A stretch of DNA of 64,000 nucleotides. Origin: Candidatus Hydrogenedentota bacterium. GTDB taxonomy: Bacteria; Hydrogenedentota; Hydrogenedentia; Hydrogenedentales; CAILVY01. Below, piece by piece: positions 18,531 through 27,522 of the stretch. Within the stretch, counting starts at the first letter, position 1, and each line of letters opens with the position of its first letter. Location: positions 1 to 64,000 of the forward strand of contig JAKQOG010000139.1 of NCBI GenBank assembly GCA_029565395.1, written 5' to 3'. A model generated the notes under the pieces. The model worked only from the letters and a program-made list of their open reading frames with translations. It had not been told where the DNA came from and ran no database searches. A program made the position numbers and the translations under genes.

Positions 18531-19310
18531 CTAGTCCGGGAGTGCCTTTGAATTAAACTTTTGACGCCACCATGACCCTCCTAGTTCACGGACCTTTGAT
18601 TTGGCTTGAGGTGAACCTAGTCGAACCAATTCCCTATAGACTTTCAGTGCTTTATCCCTATCACGGGCGATATGAGTGTCAGAATCCCCTAATTCATAAA
18701 CTCTCGCAACTTGGTACATAGCTGACCAGACTCCTTGGGCTGCAGCTTTTTCGAGCATTTGAAAACCATTTTTTCTTTCCGGATAATAATTACTTTCGAT
18801 GAACATCAGTTTTCCCAACGCGCTAAGGGATGGCCCGAAGTCTTGGGAGCATGCTTTCTTGTACCATGCAATCGCGAGATTGCGACTCTTGCTGCATACC
18901 TCCCCTCCAAGTGCATAGCTCATTGCATCGGATACCTCGTTTTTGGGAGAGGGCACGCCTTGTAACTCTTCAAGCACATACTGCCCCGTTCCATGCATAT
19001 ACCAGCCTGCTATTGTGTGTTGGGCGTATGGATTTCCCAATTCAGCAGCCCTAAGAAACAATGCACCTCCTCTTCGCTTATCTACGGACACTTCCCATCC
19101 TTCGATATAGCATGCGCCCAAAAGGCAGATAGCCTCCGGCATTCCTGCATCAGCAGCACGCCCCAAAAGCTGCACATCATCAAACGTGAGCTGTGAAGCA
19201 AATGCTTGCTTTCGCTCGATCATTTGCTTTTCTCCACCACTCAGGTTTATACTGTGAACAGAGTATGGTTTGAAGAGAATGAGTATGTGTTCTCTTTCCT
19301 CTCTGGTCAT
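18531..19310 (-). CDS. Sel1-repeat (TPR-like) protein
   Basis: The 259-residue protein has AGGAGG before the ATG at 19310. It contains Sel1-like repeats of about 36 residues with the usual pattern 'A...G...A...LG..Y..G': 'AADAGMPEAICLLGACYIEG', 'AAELGNPYAQHTIAGWYMHG', 'CSQDFGPSLSALGKLMFIES' and 'AAAQGVWSAMYQVARVYELG'. There is no signal peptide, so it is probably cytoplasmic. Sel1 repeats bind protein partners. The partner is unknown and no linked gene is obvious. Confidence 0.85.
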   Translation of the reverse strand: MTREEREHILILFKPYSVHSINLSGGEKQMIERKQAFASQLTFDDVQLLGRAADAGMPEAICLLGACYIEGWEVSVDKRRGGALFLRAAELGNPYAQHTIAGWYMHGTGQYVLEELQGVPSPKNEVSDAMSYALGGEVCSKSRNLAIAWYKKACSQDFGPSLSALGKLMFIESNYYPERKNGFQMLEKAAAQGVWSAMYQVARVYELGDSDTHIARDRDKALKVYRELVRLGSPQAKSKVRELGGSWWRQKFNSKALPD

Positions 19311-19529
19311 ATCGCTCTTTCCTCCTAGTATGCAACCCTATAGAAATACCGCCTTCTACATAATCGTGTAAACATATTCCCAATAATATATATGCAATTC
19401 ATGAACAGATTCCAGTATTTTCAGTCGGCATAACATTAAGCAACATGCTGCGCCTGTTGTAATTTAGCGCATCCGCGTGAATAATAAGACTCTTCAAGTA
19501 TGGCCTTAAGATTCTTTGAATGAGGAAAT

Positions 19530-20387
19530 ATGATCATGCACACGGCGATGGTGATAATCCCCCATTCGGATGATGCTGTTTTGTTTTGCGGCGGCACTTT
19601 GGCAAAATTCGCGTCAGAGGGCTGGCAGATCATCTTGGTTCACGTGACGGATGACACCCGGGATTCGGTGGGTTTGACGGCCGAAGAGGCCAAACGCCGC
19701 AATGCCGGCGAACTACAGGAAAGTTCCCGTGCATTGGGTGTGGCGGAGATTGTTGAGTTGGGGTTCCCGACCGACAGCCTGGCCGACGTGCCCCTGGGGC
19801 AGTTGCGGGAACGGATTGTCTATCACCTTCGGAAACATCAGCCATATGCGGTGTTTTCCTTTGATCCCGATCAGTTGGGCGAGGACAACATGGACCATGT
19901 GCGCACTGCGCAAGCCGTCACGGAGGCATTTTGGGTGGCTGCATTTGATTTACATTATCCTGAACACTTTTCGGAAGGATTAAGCCCCTTCTCCGTATGT
20001 GAACGGTGGTATTTCGGACGGGAACTGGCCCGTCCTAATCATATAGAGGAGGTGACCGATTTCATTCCGAAGAAAATTGAGGCATTTCTATATCATCAGA
20101 CACAAATTGCCAATATACTTCACCAACTGATTCTTCAAGCCCGAACGTGGGGCCGCCGGATCAACATCATCGAAGACGCGGCAAATGGCGATCCCCGTGG
20201 GCTGGTGTCGATGTTTCTCACGGAGCAAGCCGAAGAGCTGGGAAATGCCTGGAATTTGGGGGAAGAAAAACTTGGGGAAGTGTTCCGGCTGGAGCGGTTT
20301 GGCCATCTTGAACCGTTGTTCCAGCTTCACAGCGAACCCATCCCGGGCGCGGAATCATCCGTACGCCGAGAAGGATTGGATAAATAG
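19530..20387 (+). CDS. PIG-L family N-acetylglucosamine-type deacetylase
   Basis: The 285-residue product has the LmbE/PIG-L signature 'PHSDDAVLFCGGT' (His-x-Asp-Asp, residues about 11-15) and 'NMDHVRTAQAV' (about 112-122), which supplies the third zinc ligand. The family removes acetyl groups from GlcNAc-linked substrates such as GlcNAc-inositol, bacillithiol or mycothiol precursors, and various glycans. GAGGA lies before 19530; ATG 19536 is an alternative start. It is the first gene of a tight four-gene operon: MFS transporter (12-nt gap), membrane metallopeptidase and phosphoesterase. That context suggests uptake and processing of an acetylated amino-sugar compound, which is an inference. 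Confidence 0.9.
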   Translation: MIMHTAMVIIPHSDDAVLFCGGTLAKFASEGWQIILVHVTDDTRDSVGLTAEEAKRRNAGELQESSRALGVAEIVELGFPTDSLADVPLGQLRERIVYHLRKHQPYAVFSFDPDQLGEDNMDHVRTAQAVTEAFWVAAFDLHYPEHFSEGLSPFSVCERWYFGRELARPNHIEEVTDFIPKKIEAFLYHQTQIANILHQLILQARTWGRRINIIEDAANGDPRGLVSMFLTEQAEELGNAWNLGEEKLGEVFRLERFGHLEPLFQLHSEPIPGAESSVRREGLDK

Positions 20388-20398
20388 GGAAAGCCAGC

Positions 20399-21733
20399 AT
20401 GGCGGAAGCAGAGAAGAACACACGCGCCAAGTTACTCGGGTGCCTGGGCATGGGCTATTTCGTTAACAGCGCTCAGGAACTCAGCCTCCCGCAACTTTTT
20501 CCCGCCATGCAACAGTCCTTTCCCACCCCTTTGGCAAACTCAGCCGTGACCGATATTGACAGCGCACGTGTGTTTACCCAAACATTGCTCACCCCACTAT
20601 GGGGTTTGCTCGCGGATCGTTTCAGCAGAAAGTGGGTGCTGGTGATTGGAACCGGGCTGTGGGGCGGGTTGGGCATCTTGTGCGGACTTTCCCAAAACTA
20701 TTGGCAATTGCTCATTGCGTGGACGGTTTCTCTGATCGGATTGGGTGCGCTGGTTCCAGCGGGGTTCAGCATGTTGGCCGATTGTTATCCGCCTTCCGAG
20801 CGGGGAAAGGCTATCGGAATTCTGAATGCCATTGGCATGGCCGGCATTATCCTTTTCGGCCTGGCCTGCAATCCCTTTTTGGGCATGTTCGGCCCTTCCG
20901 GCTGGCGCATAATTTTTTTTGCACTGGGAGGACTTTCCATAGGCTCCGGCCTGATGCTGGCGATTTTCCTCAAAGAGACGGCGCGGGGTGCGGCGGAACC
21001 CGAATTGGCGGATGTCAATGTCGAATTACTGGCGGCAAAATTCCGTTTCCGGCTTGTGGACATCTTCGAGATTCTTAGAAGCAAAACAATATGGGTTGCG
21101 TACATTCAGGGCTTTTTCATGTTGTCTTCTCTCTATATCCTTCTCCGTCTTTTCACGGTATGGCTGGTCAGGGACCGCATGTTCGAGGAAGAAAATGCAC
21201 CGGTGGTTTTTGGGCTAATCGTGTCCGCCCTGGCCATTGGCTCGGTTATCGGCGGCTTTGTCTCCGATTGGGCGGACAGGAGATGGCCACATCACGGACG
21301 CCCGGCCATTTCCCAAGTTTCGTTGATTCTTATTGTCCCCTCCGTGATCGTATTGATCACGTGTGCTTTCAGCACTGGGGCCATCCTTGCCATCTCCTCC
21401 TTCATAGCCTTGTTTATTGATTGGACCCGCCGGTGCACCATCCAGCCTATCATCCAGAATGTATTACGGCCGGAACTGAGGGGCACCGCTCTGGCCCTGG
21501 CTGAATTCACGACCGGCGGTCTGGCCTCTTTTATGGTCGTCTTCTTCGGACGCTGCGCAGACGTTTATGGCCTGTCATGGGCGTTTCTATTGGGTACGGC
21601 GGGCAATGCGGCCATGGCGTTTTTAGTCGCCTTCGCCTATTACCGGGTGTATCCTCCGGAAATCACCCGCCTACGGAAACAGATGAGCGAACGCCGTCTC
21701 ATGCTCTCGGGAAAAATCCAAAACAATGTCTAG
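20399..21733 (+). CDS. MFS transporter
   Basis: The 444-residue protein has twelve predicted helices and the MFS loop motif 'GLLADRFSRKWVL' between helices 2 and 3 (G-x-x-x-D-R-x-x-R/K type). The second half carries the related 'GFVSDWADRRWPHHGRP'. The start has GGGAAA upstream. It is encoded 12 nt after the deacetylase gene and overlaps the next gene by 8 nt, so the products should be made together. The substrate is unknown; it could be the deacetylase substrate or product. Confidence 0.9.
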   Translation: MAEAEKNTRAKLLGCLGMGYFVNSAQELSLPQLFPAMQQSFPTPLANSAVTDIDSARVFTQTLLTPLWGLLADRFSRKWVLVIGTGLWGGLGILCGLSQNYWQLLIAWTVSLIGLGALVPAGFSMLADCYPPSERGKAIGILNAIGMAGIILFGLACNPFLGMFGPSGWRIIFFALGGLSIGSGLMLAIFLKETARGAAEPELADVNVELLAAKFRFRLVDIFEILRSKTIWVAYIQGFFMLSSLYILLRLFTVWLVRDRMFEEENAPVVFGLIVSALAIGSVIGGFVSDWADRRWPHHGRPAISQVSLILIVPSVIVLITCAFSTGAILAISSFIALFIDWTRRCTIQPIIQNVLRPELRGTALALAEFTTGGLASFMVVFFGRCADVYGLSWAFLLGTAGNAAMAFLVAFAYYRVYPPEITRLRKQMSERRLMLSGKIQNNV

Positions 21734-22643
21734 TTTCTTCTTCAAAATTATTGGAATACCGAAATTCGGCGAAATATCGCTGAGTCTACGGACGGTTCTT
21801 TCACTCTCCTTAAGACTGGCGCTCTTCGTGATAGCTGCGGCCCTTGTCTATCATTTGTTATGGGGGCGTCTGTTTGCCTGGTCACCCGTGAAACTGGGTT
21901 ACAAAAGCCTGCCGTTTCAAAGGGCGGACATCATACTGCCCAATGATTGGAGCCTTCCCCCCGAACTTCAGAACGCAGACGGCATTTTTGCTGATTGTGA
22001 AAACTTTCACGGGCTTCGCTTCAACAAACACATCACAATCATCCTCGCAAAAACGCCGGAGGTTGCGCGCCGCTGCAGTGGCGTGCGTGGAGCCGCTTGT
22101 GCGTTTCAGACGGGGACGGTCATCTTTCTCAGTCCTACTAAGATTCTCGCAAATGGACGCAAGCTGACTGATCAATTAAAACACGAATGTTCCCATGCCT
22201 TGCTTGACCAGAACACCTCGTTATATTGTGGTTTCAACATCCCCGAATGGTTTTTCGAGGGCTTGGCCATCTTCTACGGCAATCCTCACGACAACTATAC
22301 CGGAAACACCTTTCTGGAACTGGCGGTCGACCGAGGGTACTTCTTCGACGTGTTGGGACCGTATGACACCCTGAAAAAAGTCCCCGAACAGTATCGGTAT
22401 GGTTTTAAGCATTCTGAATTCCGGTGTTTTGTAGAGTATCTGGCGGCAAAATACGGGATCAAAACCATTCTGGCCTATGCAAAAGACCTTATCCAAGACC
22501 CATGGGCGGAACGCGCCCTGTTCGAACGGCATTTTAACAAAAAGCTCGAAACTGTTGCCGATGAATTCAGGAAAGAGGTGTATGCCCGGCAATGGCCTTC
22601 ATCCACAAATGAAGGCAATAACGGCCATAGGCAAGCCCTATGA
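21726..22643 (+). CDS. Membrane-anchored gluzincin-type metallopeptidase
   Basis: The 305-residue protein has an N-terminal membrane helix (about residues 27-48, 'SLRLALFVIAAALVYHLLW') and a globular part with 'LKHECSHALLDQ' (HExxH variant H-E-C-S-H) followed by 'PEWFFEGLAIFYG', which provides the third zinc ligand Glu. This is the peptidase MA-like arrangement. The HExxH consensus is satisfied. The start overlaps the MFS gene by 8 nt and the stop overlaps the next start in ATGA, showing translational coupling. It probably cleaves a protein or peptide outside the membrane. The target is unknown. Confidence 0.8.
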   Translation: MSSFFFKIIGIPKFGEISLSLRTVLSLSLRLALFVIAAALVYHLLWGRLFAWSPVKLGYKSLPFQRADIILPNDWSLPPELQNADGIFADCENFHGLRFNKHITIILAKTPEVARRCSGVRGAACAFQTGTVIFLSPTKILANGRKLTDQLKHECSHALLDQNTSLYCGFNIPEWFFEGLAIFYGNPHDNYTGNTFLELAVDRGYFFDVLGPYDTLKKVPEQYRYGFKHSEFRCFVEYLAAKYGIKTILAYAKDLIQDPWAERALFERHFNKKLETVADEFRKEVYARQWPSSTNEGNNGHRQAL

Positions 22644-24469
22644 ATAGCACTAGATACATTATATGGATTACGAATCTTTCTTTCGCCGCCGGCCTGTTAT
22701 TGTTTTTTTATACGCGGCCTTACGTTGATCTTTTGCCTTTCCTCGTTTTACACCGTTGGCTTCCTGTTTTGCCACCCATCGTACCGCCGCTATTTCTTTT
22801 TGCCGTGACCGCCTTGTGGCTGTGGTTCAGGACAAAGGGAAAACGCTTGCTTTTTCTCGCGGTAATTGCTTCGTTTTTACCTGTGCTGATCACCTTGTCG
22901 GCGCCCATTCTGCCTGAAGTTTTGTTCGACCGGCAATGGTTCCTGATAACCATTGTGCTTTTTATCCTGTCGCCAATCTTCATCACCATTGCCTCTCCTT
23001 TGATAAGAAAACTTAATGTTTGCAGAATAGCGTTGTTTATCCTCTCCGCGTGGCTCCTGTCTTTTTCGTTCATGTTCTTCGTATTCCTGCTCATGAGCCG
23101 TGCAAATGCCCTGCCGCTCAGTGCAACATTCGCACTTGTTACAGGCCTCTCGGTCTTAACCTATTCTCTCTCCGGCGGAAAATGCGGATTCACTTCAAAA
23201 CTTCTAATAATGGCCAATGTGATCCTGTTTCTTGCGGCCATCGCACAACTCTTTTTCACAGGGAATGCAAAAACCTCCGACGATATAGAAGAACCTCTCC
23301 GCAAAGCTGCCCTCATTACTGCGGGCCCGTACCTGCAAAACATGCAGAAGACCTCTATCACAATCCTGTGGGAAACGACAACGCCGCTGCCGGGAAAAGT
23401 AATCGTAAGCCCGCGGAAAGAAGCATTGCTTTCCCCGGAAATCGAGCAGGGCGATTCACCGGCTGAGGGACAATGCATCACAGTTGAAAGCCCAAGCGTA
23501 ACAATTCACGAAGTCACCATCAATAATCTTGCGGAGAACACGCCATATTACTATCGCGTCGTATCGAATGGAGTGGGCCTTGAGATTGGCAGTTTCCGAA
23601 CAGCATATGAGGGCTCCGAACCCTTTGATTTCGTCGTCTATGGCGACTCCCAGGAAATGTTTGACTGGGCAGAATACCTTGTGAGGAATAGACATAAAGA
23701 AGTGTGCAACAGTATCCTCACCAATAGCCCACAAGCACAATTCGTCGTTCATGTCGGCGATATGACATTTCTCGGTAATGAACATGAGCGATGGATCAGA
23801 GAATTTTTTGGCCGGGCGGGGGAACTGATACGGAATACAGTTGTCTGGCCTGTCATTGGCAACCATGAACTGAATGCCTCGTGGTATTTCGATTACTTTT
23901 CCCTACCCAACGCTGACGAACATTACTACTCATTTGACTATGGCAACAGCCGTTTCATCGTCCTTGCCGTCGAAGGATATGCGGTGGGGCATGAATATGG
24001 CCCTCCAACCCGCACCCCGATGGAACCCGGCTCCCCGCAATACGAATGGCTTAAAAAGACCCTGGAAAACAGTCAGGATAAAACCTGGCGCTTTGTTTTT
24101 TTTCACCAGTCTCCCTTCGCATCGGGAATCGAAGGCGGCTATACGCCTGCCTCCAAAATATTCGAGCCCTTGTTTGAGCAATACCATGTAAATGCCGTTT
24201 TCAGCGGCCATGATCATTTGCATGAGGTTTCCATTAAGGACAACATCGTTTATATAGTAACCGGGGGCGGAGGCGGCCCGGTGTTTTCCCTCCAGCCCGA
24301 TCTCCGCCACAATCCATACTCCTGCTATTTCAAAGCAACCTGGCACCACTGCAATGTTCATATCGCCGATGATGGATTCGAGATAAAAGCCATTGACCTC
24401 AAGGGACGGGTCTTCCATTCCGTAAAAGTCATTGGAAACTATTCTCCCAACATAACGCTGCAGGAATAG
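22640..24469 (+). CDS. Polytopic membrane protein fused to purple-acid-phosphatase-like phosphoesterase
   Basis: The 609-residue protein starts in an ATGA overlap with the peptidase gene. Residues 1-215 hold about seven hydrophobic helices. Residues 225-320 are an Fn3-like domain ('GPYLQNMQKTSITILWET'), as at the front of purple acid phosphatases. The catalytic domain carries 'VYGDSQE', 'VHVGDMTF', 'VIGNHEL', 'FFHQSPF' and 'SGHDHLHE'. The first motif is GDSQ instead of GDxG/DxH, and the tyrosine that gives purple enzymes their colour is not visible after 'GD'. It is therefore probably a metallophosphatase with a changed metal site. It closes the PIG-L/MFS/peptidase operon. Confidence 0.85.
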   Translation: MNSTRYIIWITNLSFAAGLLLFFYTRPYVDLLPFLVLHRWLPVLPPIVPPLFLFAVTALWLWFRTKGKRLLFLAVIASFLPVLITLSAPILPEVLFDRQWFLITIVLFILSPIFITIASPLIRKLNVCRIALFILSAWLLSFSFMFFVFLLMSRANALPLSATFALVTGLSVLTYSLSGGKCGFTSKLLIMANVILFLAAIAQLFFTGNAKTSDDIEEPLRKAALITAGPYLQNMQKTSITILWETTTPLPGKVIVSPRKEALLSPEIEQGDSPAEGQCITVESPSVTIHEVTINNLAENTPYYYRVVSNGVGLEIGSFRTAYEGSEPFDFVVYGDSQEMFDWAEYLVRNRHKEVCNSILTNSPQAQFVVHVGDMTFLGNEHERWIREFFGRAGELIRNTVVWPVIGNHELNASWYFDYFSLPNADEHYYSFDYGNSRFIVLAVEGYAVGHEYGPPTRTPMEPGSPQYEWLKKTLENSQDKTWRFVFFHQSPFASGIEGGYTPASKIFEPLFEQYHVNAVFSGHDHLHEVSIKDNIVYIVTGGGGGPVFSLQPDLRHNPYSCYFKATWHHCNVHIADDGFEIKAIDLKGRVFHSVKVIGNYSPNITLQE

Positions 24470-24501
24470 ACAGAGACTCTATTTTGACCACTTGCTTACG
24501 T

Positions 24502-25836
24502 TCACACACTCCATGGAGAGCGATAATCGCGGGTCAGCCATTTGGGATCGCCGCTGTGTTTCGCAAAACGCATTTTCTTGGGTTTCCAGTGGATTACGGC
24601 ATGGTTGTAATAGGCCTGATTTACCAAATGACAACAGATGGCGCTGCGGCCGCCGACAATCTCATCGGTGATAGGCCGTTTGCGTGATTCGACGCAATCC
24701 AGGAAATTGGTGAGATGGTCCTTGCTTACATAGAGCTTGATCTTCGCATTGTCAAGATATTCCTTTTGGACAAAACTCAGAGCAGAGCCCAGGGAGCCGC
24801 CATCCTCACGTTTGGCGAAGCCGGCTATCTTTTTCCCGCCAAGCCAGAACTCGAATTGACCGCGGTTTACCTTGACTTCGCCGTCTTCTCCAAAGAAATG
24901 AATACCGAAGCCTGAATCGTGGAAAACCTTAATGCGTTTGCCGTAGTGCAACACGGCGCCGGAAGCCGCTTTTGGATCATCGGGTGGATGCACTTCATCA
25001 GGGCCGCTGTCATCCATGCCTAATCCCCATTGCGCGATATCCAGGTGATGCGCGCCCCAGTCGCCCACCGCGCCGCTCCCAAACTCTTTATATGTGCGCC
25101 AGTTGGGGAAGTGATCATGCACGCCGCGCGGGCTCAAGATCGAATTGTAAGGACGCATTGGCGCAGGGCCCACCCACATATTCCAGTCCAATCCGGGCTC
25201 CATGGGTTCCTCCGGCAGATCGCAGGGGATTCCCGGAGGACCGAAGCTGCATATTACGTGGTCTATCTTTCCAATGGCTCCATTGCGCACCAATTCGCAG
25301 GCCACGCGAAATTCTTCCGAGGAGCGCTGCATCGAACCAGTCTGCAACACCCGTTTGCTCTTTTTCACTGCGTGCATGACCTCTATGGCTTCGTGAATGT
25401 TGTGTGTCAAGGGCTTCTCGCAATAAACATCCTTCCCTGACCGAAGCGCCGCGAGGGTTGGAATGGCATGCCAGTGATCCGGGGTGGCGATACACACCGC
25501 GTTGATATCATCCCGCGCGATGATCTCCCGGAAATCGTTATATGCCGCACAATCGGGAGAACCCTTGTCCGGATTATCGGTATAGAATTTGTTCACACGC
25601 CCTTGGGCGTCCACCCGCCGCGTTGTGTCCACATCGCACACCGCAACGACGCGGGTCCGCTGGTGATGCAGAAACGCATCGAGAAGCCCTTGGTTCTGTT
25701 TGCCCATGCCGATGAATCCCATGACGATGCGGTCATTGGGCTTGGTTTCCGCACTCCAGATGGTGGATGGCAAAATAAATGGAACGGCGGAAAGGGCGGA
25801 TACCTGTTTGAGGAACGTTCGACGGTTAGTTTTCAT
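24502..25836 (-). CDS. Exported Gfo/Idh/MocA-family oxidoreductase
   Basis: I chose the ATG at 25836 because AAGGAG precedes it and 'MKTNRRTFLKQVSALSAVP' is a Tat-like leader (RRTFLK); the frame to 25950 adds a non-signal stretch. The mature 444-residue protein has an N-terminal Rossmann fold ('VMGFIGMGKQNQGLL'), the family motif 'CEKPLTH' and a C-terminal beta-sheet domain. Family members oxidise sugars or related cyclic alcohols with NAD(P). Tat-exported members are expanded in Planctomycetes and relatives, and their substrates are mostly unknown. A second copy of this type lies at 61.7-63 kb. It stands alone, convergent with the phosphoesterase gene. Confidence 0.9.
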   Translation of the reverse strand: MKTNRRTFLKQVSALSAVPFILPSTIWSAETKPNDRIVMGFIGMGKQNQGLLDAFLHHQRTRVVAVCDVDTTRRVDAQGRVNKFYTDNPDKGSPDCAAYNDFREIIARDDINAVCIATPDHWHAIPTLAALRSGKDVYCEKPLTHNIHEAIEVMHAVKKSKRVLQTGSMQRSSEEFRVACELVRNGAIGKIDHVICSFGPPGIPCDLPEEPMEPGLDWNMWVGPAPMRPYNSILSPRGVHDHFPNWRTYKEFGSGAVGDWGAHHLDIAQWGLGMDDSGPDEVHPPDDPKAASGAVLHYGKRIKVFHDSGFGIHFFGEDGEVKVNRGQFEFWLGGKKIAGFAKREDGGSLGSALSFVQKEYLDNAKIKLYVSKDHLTNFLDCVESRKRPITDEIVGGRSAICCHLVNQAYYNHAVIHWKPKKMRFAKHSGDPKWLTRDYRSPWSV

Positions 25837-25991
25837 GTTGAGCTCCTTGCGTTCTTCGAGTCCTTGTTTGAAATAGTCATCGCGTTTCATCTGCTGTGCG
25901 TTACACCATCCTAGCAGGTTTCTCATCCTTTGTAAAAACTGCAACGGCAATTGCCTCCAGCAAAAACGTGTGTCCTTTGTAATGCGGGATT

Positions 25992-27317
25992 TCAGTAATA
26001 AGTAATATTTAATGGAGTGCCAAGAGGAACAGGGAAGTGTGGTTTCTTTTGAGAATTGTTCTGATATATGTACAAAACATCGCCGCCCCCGCGCGCCACA
26101 TCGGAAATGCCATCGCCCGTAAAATCGCCTAAGAGCAAATTGCCGGCAGCGGTGGGCGCCGCCAGTGTTGCAATGCGGCGGCCTGTATGATCGTACATCG
26201 CACCGCTGTGTCCAACAACGATCTCATCCAAGCCATCGGCATTCCAGTCGATCAATTCGTGATGGCGGCAGTATTCGCCCCGGATTTTGGCGCAAAGATT
26301 TCCATTCCGGTCCAATATCCACAGGTCACTTTCCCCGCGCGGGGTATGATCAATATCAACGAGGATATGGGGGCCATGCGGTTTTGGAAGTATAGCGCCA
26401 ACCTGGATGGATTCGAAATGGCGGCCGGAGATTTCCCAAAGTGTTTTTCCTTTGCCGTCTATCATGGCGATATTTTTCGCGCCACAGCAGGTCAACACAA
26501 TCCGTGTTGACTTCGGCGACATGCCCTTCTTTAGGATTCGCGCACAATCAAGATGGCCCTTTCCAAGATCAACCTTCTCGGACGTGAACGTCCACACTAC
26601 TTTCCCCTTATGATTCAGCAGGGCATATCCGGCCATGATTTCATCGCGTCCGTCTCTGTCAAGATCGAACGGACGCGCCTGATGCGCTGTCCTGTAGCCG
26701 CCCGGCAATTCGCTCTGCCACAATAACGTGCCCGAATGATCATAGGCCCAAAGCGAAGTGTACCGCGTCTTAACCAGGAAATCGGCAGGCCGCCCCACAC
26801 CAGACAAATCACAGAACGTCAGGCAATCGGAGGCTCCTGCGGGAATCGAAAGACGCCGCCGTTCCTTCCCGGTAGCCCCATCCAATTCCACAAGCGCTTT
26901 GTCCGCCAATAGCACCACTTCCTGGTGTCCTTCTCCGTCCCAGTCATGAATTTGGAGGGCCACGTCATGGTGAAGACCTTTGCGGCCAATGTTCGGATCG
27001 CCCCAACGCCACATGATAGAACCATCGAGACGTTGCGCAGATGCCGCACTCGTATAATGCGTATCATCAAGGTTGTGATTCTGAGCGCTGACGATCTCCA
27101 CCGTGCCATCCCCGTCCAAATCCCCTGCAACGATCCAACATCCCCCATAGTCCGGATCAAGAGTTACCGTCCGCCACGGCTTGATCGAAGGCACATCCGC
27201 CGCCACGGGGCCTGTATCCACCACATCGAAGGCGAGGGGTGGCGGCTTCTGCACATGGGCACAAGAACTCAACACTGCCAGCACTAACACCATCACCGCG
27301 ATGAAAAATGAACACAT
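25992..27317 (-). CDS. FG-GAP/VCBS-type beta-propeller lipoprotein
   Basis: The 441-residue product has GGAGGAAATC before the ATG and a lipoprotein signal ending at 'LAVLSSC' (Cys19). The body contains many propeller blades with Asp-rich loops, such as 'AGDLDGDGTVEIVSA', 'IHDWDGEGHQEVVL', 'FDLDRDGRDEIMAG', 'DWNADGLDEIVVG' and 'GDFTGDGISDVARG'. These DxDxDG loops bind calcium in the FG-GAP/VCBS and integrin-like families. It should be a surface-exposed ligand-binding lipoprotein; no enzyme motif is seen. Confidence 0.85.
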   Translation of the reverse strand: MCSFFIAVMVLVLAVLSSCAHVQKPPPLAFDVVDTGPVAADVPSIKPWRTVTLDPDYGGCWIVAGDLDGDGTVEIVSAQNHNLDDTHYTSAASAQRLDGSIMWRWGDPNIGRKGLHHDVALQIHDWDGEGHQEVVLLADKALVELDGATGKERRRLSIPAGASDCLTFCDLSGVGRPADFLVKTRYTSLWAYDHSGTLLWQSELPGGYRTAHQARPFDLDRDGRDEIMAGYALLNHKGKVVWTFTSEKVDLGKGHLDCARILKKGMSPKSTRIVLTCCGAKNIAMIDGKGKTLWEISGRHFESIQVGAILPKPHGPHILVDIDHTPRGESDLWILDRNGNLCAKIRGEYCRHHELIDWNADGLDEIVVGHSGAMYDHTGRRIATLAAPTAAGNLLLGDFTGDGISDVARGGGDVLYIYQNNSQKKPHFPVPLGTPLNITYY

Positions 27318-27439
27318 GATTTCCTCCGCTCGATCTTTTTAGAAGAATAAAGAAGAAACGAAGCCAGGTCAAGGCTTTTCCAATACACAATCGATTGTTT
27401 CAAGACTTTCCAAGGCTTGCATTGATTTTCCAAATCATC

Positions 27440-27467
27440 TTGGCATTAGCGAAACGTTTATTATATT
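27440..27467 (+). promoter_or_regulatory. Possible sigma70 promoter for the SDR gene
   Basis: TTGGCA at 27440-27445 and TATATT at 27462-27467 are separated by 16 bp and lie about 55 bp before the ATG at 27523. The match is moderate. Confidence 0.35.
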
Positions 27468-27522
27468 CTGAATATGGAAGTTTGCTTTCCATTGAACTAT
27501 TTATTACGAGAAAGGTTTACGA

